This document shows positions 6,866 through 12,650 of a stretch of DNA of 12,650 nt, one piece after another. The DNA comes from Clostridia bacterium. Lineage in GTDB: Bacteria > Bacillota > Clostridia > Oscillospirales > CAG-272. The position numbers and the translations under genes were made by a program. Within the stretch, counting starts at the first letter, position 1. Every line of letters begins with the position of its first letter. The DNA is taken from NCBI GenBank assembly GCA_900753295.1, contig CAADYQ010000171.1:1-12650 (forward strand), in the 5' to 3' direction. The notes below the pieces were generated by a model. The model saw only the letters and a program-made list of their open reading frames with translations, had not been told where the DNA came from and ran no database searches.

Positions 6866-7900
6866 TCATATCATAAATTCATGTTCAAACGCGTCCCACG
6901 GTATATTTACCTTGGCTCCGCCGTTTATCAGTGAGTCGATGTGCATAAGTAGCGGGAAATCCGCTGTGTCCGCCTTGCCGTGCGCGGCAAGTGCGCGTAC
7001 AGCCTTTGCGGTGCGAGACGATATGACTATCGATTCGAGCGTCACGCCGTCAAGCGTGCGCATTGCGTCCTCAAAGGACATTCCTTTGCCGAGGAGCGTT
7101 CCTATAAGGCGCGTTCTGCCGCCGAAAACGGTGACGTAAAGGTCGCCTGCGCCGAGATATATAAGCTCGTCACTGCCGCCGCAAAGGGCAAGGAGGCGGC
7201 GCATCTCGCGCATGCTTTGACCGAACAACGCCGCCTGTGAGTTGTAGTGCAGCTTACCGTCGCGCGCCTCTGCCAGTCCTACGGCAAGCGTCACGCCGAG
7301 GGCGTATGCGTTTTTCATTGCCACCGCGCATTCCACGCCGGTCTCGTCGGTCGAGAGGCTTATGTGGTAGTAATCGGTCTCAAACATCGACTTTATGCGG
7401 CGCAGAAGCTCAATGTCATCGCCGCAGAAGCAGACCTCTGTCTGGTCGTGGTCCGCAAGTTCATAGCTCGTGCAGGGACCGCCTATGGCGCAAAGATGAA
7501 GATCGCGCCTGCCGAGCATACGGCGGTAAAGCTCGGGGTATGGGACCAGCTCGCCGTCATCGGTGTTCATCATGCCTTTTGTGACCGAAAGAACGGGTAT
7601 GGACGCGGGCAGGTCGCGGAGGACGTTTTCGGCAAACCAGTCAACGCCGAAGCTCGATACGCCGGAAAGCAGCAGATCGGCACCGTCCAGTGCCTCGCGG
7701 TAGTTTTCGAACTGATAATATTTTATGCCGTCGGGCAGGCGGCGCTTCAACGTGATGTGAGTTCCGTCGGCTTTAGCCGCATCGATTATCGCACGGTCGA
7801 GCGGTGTGCCGACAAGCCTGACTTCGTTTCCGTTTTCTCGGAGGGGAAAACTGAGCGCCGAGCCCATCATGCCGGCGCCGATGATCGTCACTGTACTCAT
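6866..7900 (-). CDS. gpsA: Divergent NAD(P)-dependent glycerol-3-phosphate dehydrogenase (GpsA family)
   Basis: GpsA reduces dihydroxyacetone phosphate to sn-glycerol 3-phosphate for phospholipid synthesis in the cytoplasm. The 344-residue length is normal. An N-terminal Rossmann motif GAGMMGSA (8-15), VTKG with Lys108, GGPCTSYELA (140-149), the family lysine in AMKNAYALG (Lys196) and GAGDLYVT (250-257) appear in family order. It is clearly divergent: the segment corresponding to the usual SRNRRFG substrate loop reads GGRTRLIG (260-267), and GPSFA is replaced by GPCTS. The protein may therefore be a paralogue with altered substrate or cofactor preference. The start is supported by AAGGACAG (complement of 7910-7917) nine bases upstream. 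It is a single-gene unit transcribed from its own promoter at 7952-7980, divergent from the SecB-like unit. The family is firm; the exact reaction is less so. Confidence 0.8.
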   Translation of the reverse strand: MSTVTIIGAGMMGSALSFPLRENGNEVRLVGTPLDRAIIDAAKADGTHITLKRRLPDGIKYYQFENYREALDGADLLLSGVSSFGVDWFAENVLRDLPASIPVLSVTKGMMNTDDGELVPYPELYRRMLGRRDLHLCAIGGPCTSYELADHDQTEVCFCGDDIELLRRIKSMFETDYYHISLSTDETGVECAVAMKNAYALGVTLAVGLAEARDGKLHYNSQAALFGQSMREMRRLLALCGGSDELIYLGAGDLYVTVFGGRTRLIGTLLGKGMSFEDAMRTLDGVTLESIVISSRTAKAVRALAAHGKADTADFPLLMHIDSLINGGAKVNIPWDAFEHEFMI

Positions 7901-7925
7901 TTTGTATCTGTCCTTACTTTATTTT

Positions 7926-7942
7926 CGGAAAAAGCATTTCCG
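7926..7942. repeat. Small inverted repeat in the gpsA leader
   Basis: CGGAAA (7926-7931) and TTTCCG (7937-7942) form a six-base stem with a five-base loop. It lies between the predicted transcript start (near 7945) and the ribosome site, so it could be a 5' mRNA hairpin or an operator. The short length means chance is possible. Confidence 0.4.
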
Positions 7943-7951
7943 CTTACAGTA

Positions 7952-7980
7952 ATTATACATCATATGCGCGACGATGGCAA
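7952..7980 (-). promoter_or_regulatory. Promoter of the gpsA-family gene
   Basis: On the minus strand a -35 TTGCCA (complement of 7975-7980) is followed after 17 bases by a perfect -10 TATAAT (complement of 7952-7957). The start point would be near 7945, about 45 bases before the start codon. A CGGAAA/TTTCCG inverted repeat (7926-7942) lies just inside the predicted transcript. Confidence 0.75.
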
Positions 7981-8008
7981 GACTTTTTTGATAAAATCAA
8001 CTCTGCCC

Positions 8009-8038
8009 TTGACATGCGGCGGTCGGATGGTGTAAAAT
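8009..8038 (+). promoter_or_regulatory. Promoter of the small-membrane-protein/SecB-like unit
   Basis: A perfect -35 TTGACA (8009-8014) and a -10 TAAAAT (8033-8038) are separated by 18 bases, with the start expected near 8045. This is 25 bases before the ATG at 8070. It faces away from the gpsA promoter. Confidence 0.75.
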
Positions 8039-8069
8039 ATACGAAAGGAAAACTGAAGGGAGTTCAAAC

Positions 8070-8408
8070 ATGGCTTCAGGCAAGTCAAATTCATGTCGGG
8101 TCGTAATAAGCCTGATCTACATTATAATTGGCGTCGATTCGCTCGTGCCGTCTGTCAAATCGGCACTCGGAGCGGCGCTTGACCTTGATCTTATCGGCAT
8201 ACTTTCCGCATCTGCGGGCATACTTATGCTTCTGGCGGGACTTTTCGGCATTCTTGACGTCAAGCGCGGAGTGTGCCGCACTATGGGTATCGTCATTTTT
8301 GCAATATCCGCATTTATGCTCGTGTGGTCGCTTATCAAGGGGCACGGCTATCAGCGTGACGGGCTGATACTTGCCGCGCTTTCGTGGCTCTTTATCGTCT
8401 GCATATGA
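8070..8408 (+). CDS. Small integral membrane protein of unknown function
   Basis: I do not recognise a family with confidence. The 112-residue product is mostly hydrophobic, with probable membrane helices at about 11-27, 40-63, 69-90 and 97-112, and short polar turns such as DVKRGVCR and KGHGYQRDG between the last three. There is no cleavable signal and no catalytic motif. The start is well supported: AAGGGAG (8056-8062) lies seven bases before the ATG, and a good promoter stands at 8009-8038. It is the first gene of a likely two-gene unit with the SecB-like chaperone, whose start is 36 bases after its stop. The shared transcript hints at a link with membrane or export functions, but this is inference from position only. 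Confidence 0.8.
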   Translation: MASGKSNSCRVVISLIYIIIGVDSLVPSVKSALGAALDLDLIGILSASAGILMLLAGLFGILDVKRGVCRTMGIVIFAISAFMLVWSLIKGHGYQRDGLILAALSWLFIVCI

Positions 8409-8412
8409 CGTC

Positions 8413-8426
8413 GGGCACAAATGCCC
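8413..8426 (+). other. Small stem-loop between the membrane protein and SecB-like gene
   Basis: GGGCA (8413-8417) pairs with TGCCC (8422-8426) around CAAA, just after the upstream stop and just before AAAGGA (8429-8434), the ribosome site of the SecB-like gene. There is no T tail, so it is unlikely to terminate transcription; it could tune translation or mRNA processing. Confidence 0.35.
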
Positions 8427-8444
8427 TGAAAGGATGATCGTATA

Positions 8445-8867
8445 ATGGAAAACAAAACACCGAGGATAGAAATAAAGCATGTCAAGGCGGATGAGGTGTC
8501 ATTCGTCAACCGTCTTGCGCCGGGCGAGACGATACAGCTCGGCTTCAAATACACATACAATATCATTTATTCCGGCGGAGACAGCGGCAGGGCGGAAATG
8601 ACTCTTGTTGCCGAGAATCAAAGCGCTCCCGATAATTTCCGCCTCCGCGTGGTGGAAACGGGGATATTCACCTGTGCGCCCGGACTGCCGCGCGAGGTGG
8701 TTCATGTGGCGACCTTCCGTGCGATTTTTCCGTATGCCAAGGCTCTGGCGGCGATGATAAGCTCCGCCTCGGGCGTTCCCGCGGTGATGATACCCGAGAT
8801 CGATCTTGATGCCTCGGATGTCATGCGCATAGACTACAAGCCGCCGAAAAAAGAGAATGAGGAGTGA
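8445..8867 (+). CDS. SecB-like protein-export chaperone
   Basis: SecB proteins are small cytoplasmic chaperones that hold unfolded preproteins for SecA. The 140-residue length is in range. The C-terminal half matches the SecB pattern: a strand ending ETGIFTCAPG (71-80), a helix entry with FRAIFPYAKALAAMISSASG (91-110, compare LFPYAR in classical SecB), then VPAVMIPEIDLDASDV (111-126, compare the proline-rich LAPVNFDALF stretch). The N-terminal half (IEIKHVKADEVSF) fits the first SecB strand. The tail is charged (KPPKKENEE). No toxin or antitoxin gene is adjacent, unlike SecB-like chaperones of toxin-antitoxin-chaperone systems. AAAGGA at 8429-8434 supports the ATG. It could instead be a SecB-fold protein with a different client. 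Its stop codon lies within the shared terminator hairpin at 8855-8882. Confidence 0.65.
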   Translation: MENKTPRIEIKHVKADEVSFVNRLAPGETIQLGFKYTYNIIYSGGDSGRAEMTLVAENQSAPDNFRLRVVETGIFTCAPGLPREVVHVATFRAIFPYAKALAAMISSASGVPAVMIPEIDLDASDVMRIDYKPPKKENEE

Positions 8868-8882
8868 TATCGCTCCTCATTC
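8855..8882. terminator. Shared terminator hairpin overlapping the ends of two convergent genes
   Basis: GAATGAGGAG (8855-8864) pairs with CTCCTCATTC (8873-8882), and the centre TGATATCG can extend the stem. The stop codons of the SecB-like gene (8865-8867) and of the phosphoesterase (8877-8879, minus) both lie in it. On the minus strand the stem is followed by TCTTTTTT, complement of the A-rich 8846-8853 inside the SecB-like coding end. It is therefore a convincing terminator for the minus-strand genes and a weaker one for the plus strand. Confidence 0.8.
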
Positions 8883-9587
8883 TGCATTTATAACGACGAT
8901 CTCGGTCGGATTGAAAAAACGCGGTATCCTTACCGTGTTGGTCACGCCGCGGCTGACCACAAGCCTGCCGCCGTCGTAGACCCCCGCCGTGTATTTTGGG
9001 AAAAGTCCCTGGCCGGGCGCAAACACGCCGCGCCCGAATATGCTCCACTGCCCGCCGTGCGCATGGCCGGAAACGGTAAGCTCTATATCAGTCCCGCGTA
9101 TATAGTCGGGATAGTATTCCGGGTGATGGCAGAGCAAAAGCCGCGGCGACGGCATTGCGGCAAAACGCGCAAGCCAGTCGAGATCGGGCGGCGGAGTTTT
9201 TTCAAGGTCTGTGCGGTGTTCGGTGAAAAATCCGGATGTCAGCCCGCCGATCGTGATGCCGCGAAAAGCTGCGGTGTCATTGTCGAGAAGCACGGCGCCC
9301 GCCTCAAGTAGCTCGTTGCGTGTTTCGTCCGACATATGCTTGTCATGGTTGCCCAATGAGCAGAAGACCGGTACATTTGCCGCAAGAGCTTTTATTGCCG
9401 CGAGGGTGCCCGGCGTATCGCCGCGCGTGTCAAAAATGTCGCCCGGCATCAGCACGGCGTCGGGCATAGCTCCGAGCGCAAGCTCTGTAAGCTCCGGCGT
9501 TGCGTGACCGTGGAGGTCTGCTATCACCGCAAAGCGCAGACGTTCGTTGAGTCCGGGTATTTTGACATTGTATTCGGTCGTTTTCAT
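8877..9587 (-). CDS. Calcineurin-like metallophosphoesterase (YaeI/YkuE type)
   Basis: This is a two-metal phosphoesterase of 236 residues. The metal-binding motifs appear in canonical order: ADLHG (Asp24, His26), PGDIFD (Asp50), LGNHD (Asn80, His81), CHHPEYY (His154/155) and SGHAHGGQ (His175, His177). The spacing and the closing GHAHGGQ resemble the YaeI/YkuE group, some of whose members are membrane-associated, but no N-terminal helix is visible here. The start at 9587 is chosen because GAAAGG lies just upstream on the minus strand; extending to 9638 would run through the terminator hairpin at 9607-9638. The substrate is unknown; phosphodiester or pyrophosphate lipid intermediates are plausible from the family. 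It follows the glycerophosphodiesterase gene but is separated from it by a strong hairpin, so it may have reduced or separate expression. Confidence 0.88.
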   Translation of the reverse strand: MKTTEYNVKIPGLNERLRFAVIADLHGHATPELTELALGAMPDAVLMPGDIFDTRGDTPGTLAAIKALAANVPVFCSLGNHDKHMSDETRNELLEAGAVLLDNDTAAFRGITIGGLTSGFFTEHRTDLEKTPPPDLDWLARFAAMPSPRLLLCHHPEYYPDYIRGTDIELTVSGHAHGGQWSIFGRGVFAPGQGLFPKYTAGVYDGGRLVVSRGVTNTVRIPRFFNPTEIVVINAE

Positions 9588-9606
9588 TGGAATACCTTTC
9601 TGAAAT

Positions 9607-9638
9607 ATGGGGCTGTCTCGGAGTCGGGACAGCCCCAT
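9607..9638 (-). terminator. Hairpin between glycerophosphodiesterase and phosphoesterase genes
   Basis: ATGGGGCTGTC (9607-9617) and GACAGCCCCAT (9628-9638) form a perfect 11-base stem with a ten-base loop. On the minus strand it lies downstream of the glycerophosphodiesterase stop and is followed by ATATTTC, a weak T tail, just before the phosphoesterase ribosome site. Likely a partial terminator or a 3'-end stabiliser. Confidence 0.65.
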
Positions 9639-9646
9639 GTGTTAGT

Positions 9647-9674
9647 TATGTAGCGTAAGCTATGTAGCTTAAGC
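9647..9674. repeat. Tandem 14-base direct repeat
   Basis: TATGTAGCGTAAGC (9647-9660) is followed directly by TATGTAGCTTAAGC (9661-9674), differing at one base. A further TAAGC occurs at 9677-9681. It lies between the glycerophosphodiesterase stop and the hairpin at 9607-9638. It may be a slippage product; no function is evident. Confidence 0.7.
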
Positions 9675-9683
9675 GGTAAGCGC

Positions 9684-10427
9684 TCAGATAAGTCCGAGAG
9701 CCTCGCGGATGTGGTCGGGTCTGTTGGTGATAAGGGCGTCACAGCCGGCGTCTGCAAGCATTTTCGCAGCCTCTGCATCATCAACGGTCCAGGGATGTAC
9801 GCGAATGCCCAGCTCGTGGCACTTCTCAACATAGTCGGCATACAGCTCTATCTGGTTGTAGCGGGGATGGGAGGCAAGCGCGTTCATGTTCTTGCAGTAA
9901 TCCCACGGCTTTACCATGTTGAAGCCGTAAAGGGGAGCGACGAACGCCGAGGGGTTGACGCGGAGCATACGTGCAAGCTGCTCATGGTCGAAGGATGAGT
10001 AAAGCACGCCGTCCTGCATATTGTGTGCCTTTGCGCAGGCATCGAGCGCTGCGGGCATTTCGGGGTCGGCGGATTTGATCTCAACGTTGATAGTCATACC
10101 GTTGCGGCGGCAGACCTCAAATACCTCATCCATGGTGGGGATGCGGGTGCCCTTGTAGCGGGCGTCGGTCTTGATACCGAAGTCAAAGACCTGAAGTTCA
10201 TCATAGGTGTAGTCGGTGACAAGTCCCTGACCGTTCGAGGTGCGGTCGATCTTGGCATCGTGAAGCACCATTATTTTTCCGTCCTTTGAAAAGTGAACGT
10301 CGGTCTCACAGCCGTCTGCCTTCATCTCGGCGGCAAGCTCAAAGGAGGGAAGAGTGTTCTCGGGAGCATATGCGGCGGCACCGCGGTGCGCCCAGACAAG
10401 TGTACGGGGTGTAAGTGTTTTAGACAT
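9684..10427 (-). CDS. Glycerophosphodiester phosphodiesterase (GDPD family)
   Basis: The enzyme hydrolyses glycerophosphodiesters, products of phospholipid turnover, to sn-glycerol 3-phosphate and an alcohol. The 247-residue TIM-barrel protein shows the family active site: AHRGAAAYAPENT (His14, Arg15), ETDVHFSKDG (Glu41, Asp43), VLHD (His56), NVEIK (Glu116) and PWTVDD near the end. No signal peptide is visible, so it is the cytoplasmic type. The ATG at 10427 is preferred because AAAGGATC lies about nine bases upstream; an in-frame ATG at 10445 overlaps that site. It lies 51 bases downstream of cysE on the same strand with no obvious terminator between, so co-transcription is likely. Its product would feed the same glycerol 3-phosphate pool as the nearby GpsA-like enzyme, though the two are not in one operon. 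Confidence 0.92.
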   Translation of the reverse strand: MSKTLTPRTLVWAHRGAAAYAPENTLPSFELAAEMKADGCETDVHFSKDGKIMVLHDAKIDRTSNGQGLVTDYTYDELQVFDFGIKTDARYKGTRIPTMDEVFEVCRRNGMTINVEIKSADPEMPAALDACAKAHNMQDGVLYSSFDHEQLARMLRVNPSAFVAPLYGFNMVKPWDYCKNMNALASHPRYNQIELYADYVEKCHELGIRVHPWTVDDAEAAKMLADAGCDALITNRPDHIREALGLI

Positions 10428-10478
10428 GACATTTGATCCTTTCATACTTGAAATGATTTTTTGTTTTTTATATCAGGA

Positions 10479-11324
10479 TTATTCCTTTTCTTTTTCATCC
10501 GAAGCCTTGGCTTTTTCTTCGCGCAGTGCGGCAAGCTCGGCTTCGAGCTTTGCGGTCTTGGCTTCAAGACGGCAAAGCTGCTGTGCCACGGGGTCGGGGA
10601 GATGTACCTGGTCCAGCTCCTCCTCGCAGCTCATGACGCGCACTCCGTCGCGTCTTACGACGCGTGCGGGAATGCCTACCGCAGTCGCGTTGGCGGGTAT
10701 TTCCTCAAGCACAACGGCTCCTGCGGCTATCTTGGCGTTGTCGCCTATGCGGAAGGGACCGAGCACCTTAGCGCCCGCGCCGACCATAACGTTGTTGCCG
10801 AGCGTGGGGTGGCGCTTGCCGGTATCCTTACCGGTACCGCCGAGGGTAACGCCCTGATAAAGCGTGCAGTTGTCGCCGATCTCCGCCGTTTCGCCGATAA
10901 CGACTCCCGAGCCGTGGTCGATAACAAGTCCGCGGCCTATCGTTGCGCCGGGATGTATCTCTATACCGGTAATGAATTTTGCGAGCTGGCTCACAGCACG
11001 TGCGGGGAAGTATTTTTTTCCGAGATACAGCTTGTGTGCCACGCGGTATGCGAGTATCGCATGTACGCCGGAATAAAGCAGAAGCACCTCTGCGTCATTC
11101 CGCGCCGCGGGGTCGCGGTCGCGCACCGCGGCAATATCCGTTTTTATTTCGTCGGATATGCTGTCGGCAAGCTCACGCAGCCTCGGTATCTGTTTTTTTG
11201 CGGCTTCAAAGCCCTTCGCGGCAGTTTTGCCGAGCTTATCCGCAACCTTTTTGACTGTTTCCGCGCCGCTTTGCCGTTCTTTCCCGGCAGGGCGCGGGAT
11301 CTCTATCGTAATGCTGAATTTCAT
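10479..11324 (-). CDS. cysE: Serine O-acetyltransferase with N- and C-terminal extensions
   Basis: CysE makes O-acetylserine from serine and acetyl-CoA, the first step of cysteine synthesis. The core (about residues 56-230) has the family helical region DEIKTDIAAVRDRDPAARND and a left-handed beta-helix of hexapeptide repeats, with VIDHGSGVVIGETA (134-147, catalytic Asp136-His137), GVTLGGTGKDTGKRHPTLG (158-176) and IPARVV. At 281 residues it is longer than the short Gram-positive forms. An alanine/lysine-rich N-terminal segment (1-55) and a C-terminal segment with leucine spacing typical of a coiled coil (about 246-275, QLCRLEAKTAKLEAELAALR), ending in charged residues, flank the core. The start ATG has AAAGG upstream, and no better-placed internal start is visible before the core. 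No T-box or other riboswitch is seen in front of it; the upstream gene is 31 bases away. Confidence 0.9.
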   Translation of the reverse strand: MKFSITIEIPRPAGKERQSGAETVKKVADKLGKTAAKGFEAAKKQIPRLRELADSISDEIKTDIAAVRDRDPAARNDAEVLLLYSGVHAILAYRVAHKLYLGKKYFPARAVSQLAKFITGIEIHPGATIGRGLVIDHGSGVVIGETAEIGDNCTLYQGVTLGGTGKDTGKRHPTLGNNVMVGAGAKVLGPFRIGDNAKIAAGAVVLEEIPANATAVGIPARVVRRDGVRVMSCEEELDQVHLPDPVAQQLCRLEAKTAKLEAELAALREEKAKASDEKEKE

Positions 11325-11341
11325 GTAACGATTGCCTTTCC

Positions 11342-11357
11342 GAGCCTCATACGGCTC
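11342..11357 (-). other. Small stem-loop just before cysE ribosome site
   Basis: GAGCC (11342-11346) and GGCTC (11353-11357) form a five-base stem with a six-base loop on the transcript, overlapping the stop codon of the upstream gene and lying directly in front of the cysE Shine-Dalgarno. It has no T tail, so transcription should continue. Its effect, if any, would be on coupling or mRNA stability. Confidence 0.3.
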
Positions 11358-12144
11358 AGCCGGAGTATTTTTCGAGCGCTTTTATATCCTTGCCCGAGAG
11401 CTTGTAGGGGTGGATGTCAACGCCGCCCGTGTATATGCGCATGTCGCCGTAAGGCTTTTTGTTGTAGTCCACATCGCCCTTGTAGTAGACGTCAACGTAA
11501 ACGGCGAGCACGGTTTCGTCTTCTATCGACGGTACGTCGTCGAATGTGAAGCGGCGGTAGGAGTAAAGCGGCTTTGTATCGCTTTTCGTTTCCGTGGGCT
11601 TTATGCGCAGTACCTTTACCGCATCGGGATCGCTCCAGTACGTCTGACCGTTGTCCTTTTTGTTTTCCGGCGTGCGGTCAACTATCACGCGGAGCGTTAC
11701 ATCATACCAGTCCTCGGATTTATCCGGATCCTCATCAAGACCGTAATCCTCTTTGAGATGCCGCAGGGTGCTGTCATTGTAACGGAAAACTATCTGTACC
11801 TGACCGGCATCCGGGAAAAAGACCGAATTCGTGACCGAAAAATAGCCGTAGTTGTAGCCTTTATCTTCATCCTTTTCATGCGTTATGACCTGCTCGACCT
11901 GCGCGATGGCGCGCAGCTCTCCGTTCTCGCGGTACACATCGGCAAGCGTTCCGTTTACCGACAGTGCCTTCATGGAGGACGGATCGCCCGACATGAACAT
12001 GCGCGCGAGCAACAAAATGATCACGCCGAAAACTATGGTGAGAGCCAGACCCCTGACTGTGATCTTTATTATCCGCCAGACCTTTGCCCCTCGCGATTCG
12101 TCCGGGTCACGTTCATATTCTTCCTCTTCGTCTTCTTCGAACAT
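11356..12144 (-). CDS. Single-pass membrane protein of unknown function with acidic N-terminus
   Basis: I do not recognise this 262-residue protein. It starts with a strongly acidic stretch (residues 2-17, mostly Glu and Asp), then a basic segment (GAKVWRIIKITVRG) and one membrane helix at about 30-50. The basic residues before the helix predict a cytoplasmic N-terminus and an external domain of about 210 residues. That domain is rich in Asp, Tyr and Lys, with strand-like stretches (VQIVFRYND, VTLRVIVDRT, VLAVYVDVYYKGD) suggesting a beta-fold; it has no cysteine. The ATG at 12144 has GAAAGGAATC upstream; the in-frame ATG at 12297 would overlap the preceding EIIC gene and lacks a site. It lies 38 bases after the EIIC gene and 31 before cysE, so it is probably in the same transcript. 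Confidence 0.8.
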   Translation of the reverse strand: MFEEDEEEEYERDPDESRGAKVWRIIKITVRGLALTIVFGVIILLLARMFMSGDPSSMKALSVNGTLADVYRENGELRAIAQVEQVITHEKDEDKGYNYGYFSVTNSVFFPDAGQVQIVFRYNDSTLRHLKEDYGLDEDPDKSEDWYDVTLRVIVDRTPENKKDNGQTYWSDPDAVKVLRIKPTETKSDTKPLYSYRRFTFDDVPSIEDETVLAVYVDVYYKGDVDYNKKPYGDMRIYTGGVDIHPYKLSGKDIKALEKYSG

Positions 12145-12182
12145 TTTTTTGATTCCTTTCTTTTTTATGTGTGCGGAAGGGA

Positions 12183-12650
12183 TCAGTCGAGCTTCATGTC
12201 GCCGTCCTTTATCCATCCTATGCGGCGCAGTATCAGATAGAATGCATACGAGAGCAGTGCGGGAAGCAGGAAGCAGATGAGAACAAGACCTATCCAATCA
12301 AATATTCCTACCGTGTCGGGGTAGCCGTTTGACGCATCATACCAACCGAGCGCTATACCGATGGGACCGAGCATTCCGCAGGTGCCCATACCGGAGTTGA
12401 TAGCCGCGCCGTACATACGCATTTTGAAAACGCAGGTGGCAAGCGGTCCGGTTATCGCCGATGCGAGCGTGGGAGGGAGCCATATCGCGGGGTGACGTAC
12501 AATATTGGGCATCTGGAGCATGCTGGTGCCTATGCCCTGCGAGAGCAGACCGCCCCAACGGTTGTCGCGGAAGGATATGACCGCAAAGCCTATCATCTGC
12601 GCACAGCAGCCGGCAACGGCGGCGCCGCCCGCAATGGCAAGTCCCTCGGA
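12183..12650 (-). CDS. PTS EIIC-like membrane protein (PfoR family), N-terminal part outside window
   Basis: The frame stays open to the window end, giving the last 155 residues; the start is not visible. The segments AIAGGAAVAGCCAQMIGFAV, QGIGTSMLQMPNIVRHPAIW, ASAITGPLATCVFKM and GAAINSGMGTCGMLGPIGI are characteristic of the PTS_EIIC_2/PfoR family. These are integral membrane proteins related to sugar-transport EIIC subunits; the clostridial member PfoR was originally described as a regulator of toxin production. Several hydrophobic helices are evident, the last (WIGLVLICFLLPALLSYAFY) followed by a short charged tail ending KDGDMKLD. No EIIA or EIIB gene is in the window, so phosphotransfer cannot be judged. 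It is the most upstream visible gene of the minus-strand cluster. Confidence 0.85.
   Translation of the reverse strand, partial: SEGLAIAGGAAVAGCCAQMIGFAVISFRDNRWGGLLSQGIGTSMLQMPNIVRHPAIWLPPTLASAITGPLATCVFKMRMYGAAINSGMGTCGMLGPIGIALGWYDASNGYPDTVGIFDWIGLVLICFLLPALLSYAFYLILRRIGWIKDGDMKLD

Noticed and set aside
7247..8035. Plus-strand open frame antisense to gpsA
   Set aside because: It runs through gpsA, its leader and both divergent promoters; the minus-strand gene has clear family motifs and a ribosome site.
8445..8867. Toxin-antitoxin-chaperone locus around the SecB-like gene
   Set aside because: No toxin or antitoxin reading frame is adjacent; the upstream gene is a four-helix membrane protein and the downstream gene is a convergent phosphoesterase.
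10461..11549. Plus-strand open frame (362 codons) antisense to cysE
   Set aside because: The opposite strand encodes an unmistakable serine acetyltransferase; the plus frame shows no motif.
11332..12240. Plus-strand open frame antisense to the single-pass membrane protein
   Set aside because: The minus-strand gene has a good ribosome site, a clear topology and fits the gene row; the plus frame has neither a promoter nor a ribosome site that I can see.
12145..12297. Extended N-terminus for the single-pass membrane protein
   Set aside because: The extra residues overlap the EIIC gene, have a random Arg/His-rich look, and the ATG at 12144 has the ribosome site.

Overview
This is a bacterial window of moderately high G+C (visibly above 50%). 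The style suggests a Gram-positive anaerobe of the Clostridia, perhaps an Oscillospiraceae/Ruminococcaceae-like gut organism. The hints are AAAGGA/GGAGG ribosome sites, ATGA and TTGAGTAA overlaps between genes, a MarR-ABC-ABC exporter operon, a PfoR-type PTS EIIC and a DHHW/MBOAT pair. The taxonomy is inference; there is no rRNA or tRNA to anchor it.

Layout. (1) 1-2616, plus strand: the 3' part of an MBOAT-family membrane protein, then a membrane-anchored DHHW/AlgJ-like protein. Together they look like an extracytoplasmic O-acetylation pair, but both have lost their expected catalytic residues. (2) 2627-2689: an intrinsic terminator whose loop and distal arm carry a promoter, followed by a 16-bp palindrome that is a likely MarR operator. 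(3) 2742-6812, plus strand: marR, then two overlapping ABC exporter half-transporters forming an asymmetric heterodimer, closed by a 15-bp hairpin. (4) 6866-7900, minus strand: a divergent glycerol-3-phosphate dehydrogenase (GpsA family). It is transcribed away from a two-gene plus-strand unit (8070-8867) of a small four-helix membrane protein and a SecB-like chaperone. (5) 8877-12650, minus strand: read in transcription order, a partial PfoR-like PTS EIIC, a single-pass membrane protein of unknown function, serine O-acetyltransferase (cysE), a glycerophosphodiester phosphodiesterase and a metallophosphoesterase. The spacing is tight until a strong hairpin between the last two.

The coding density is very high: no stretch over 300 bases lacks a gene, and the longest gap, 7901-8069, holds two divergent promoters. 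I see no tRNA, rRNA, CRISPR array, insertion sequence or attachment site.

The most unusual observation is the matched loss of active-site residues in the adjacent MBOAT and DHHW genes. In both, the residues around the lost positions are kept. This looks like a paired pseudo-acetyltransferase module rather than random decay, since both frames are open and the surrounding family motifs are intact. Other points of interest are the promoter nested in a terminator in front of marR, the SecB-like chaperone in an apparently monoderm background, and a CysE with extra N- and C-terminal segments.
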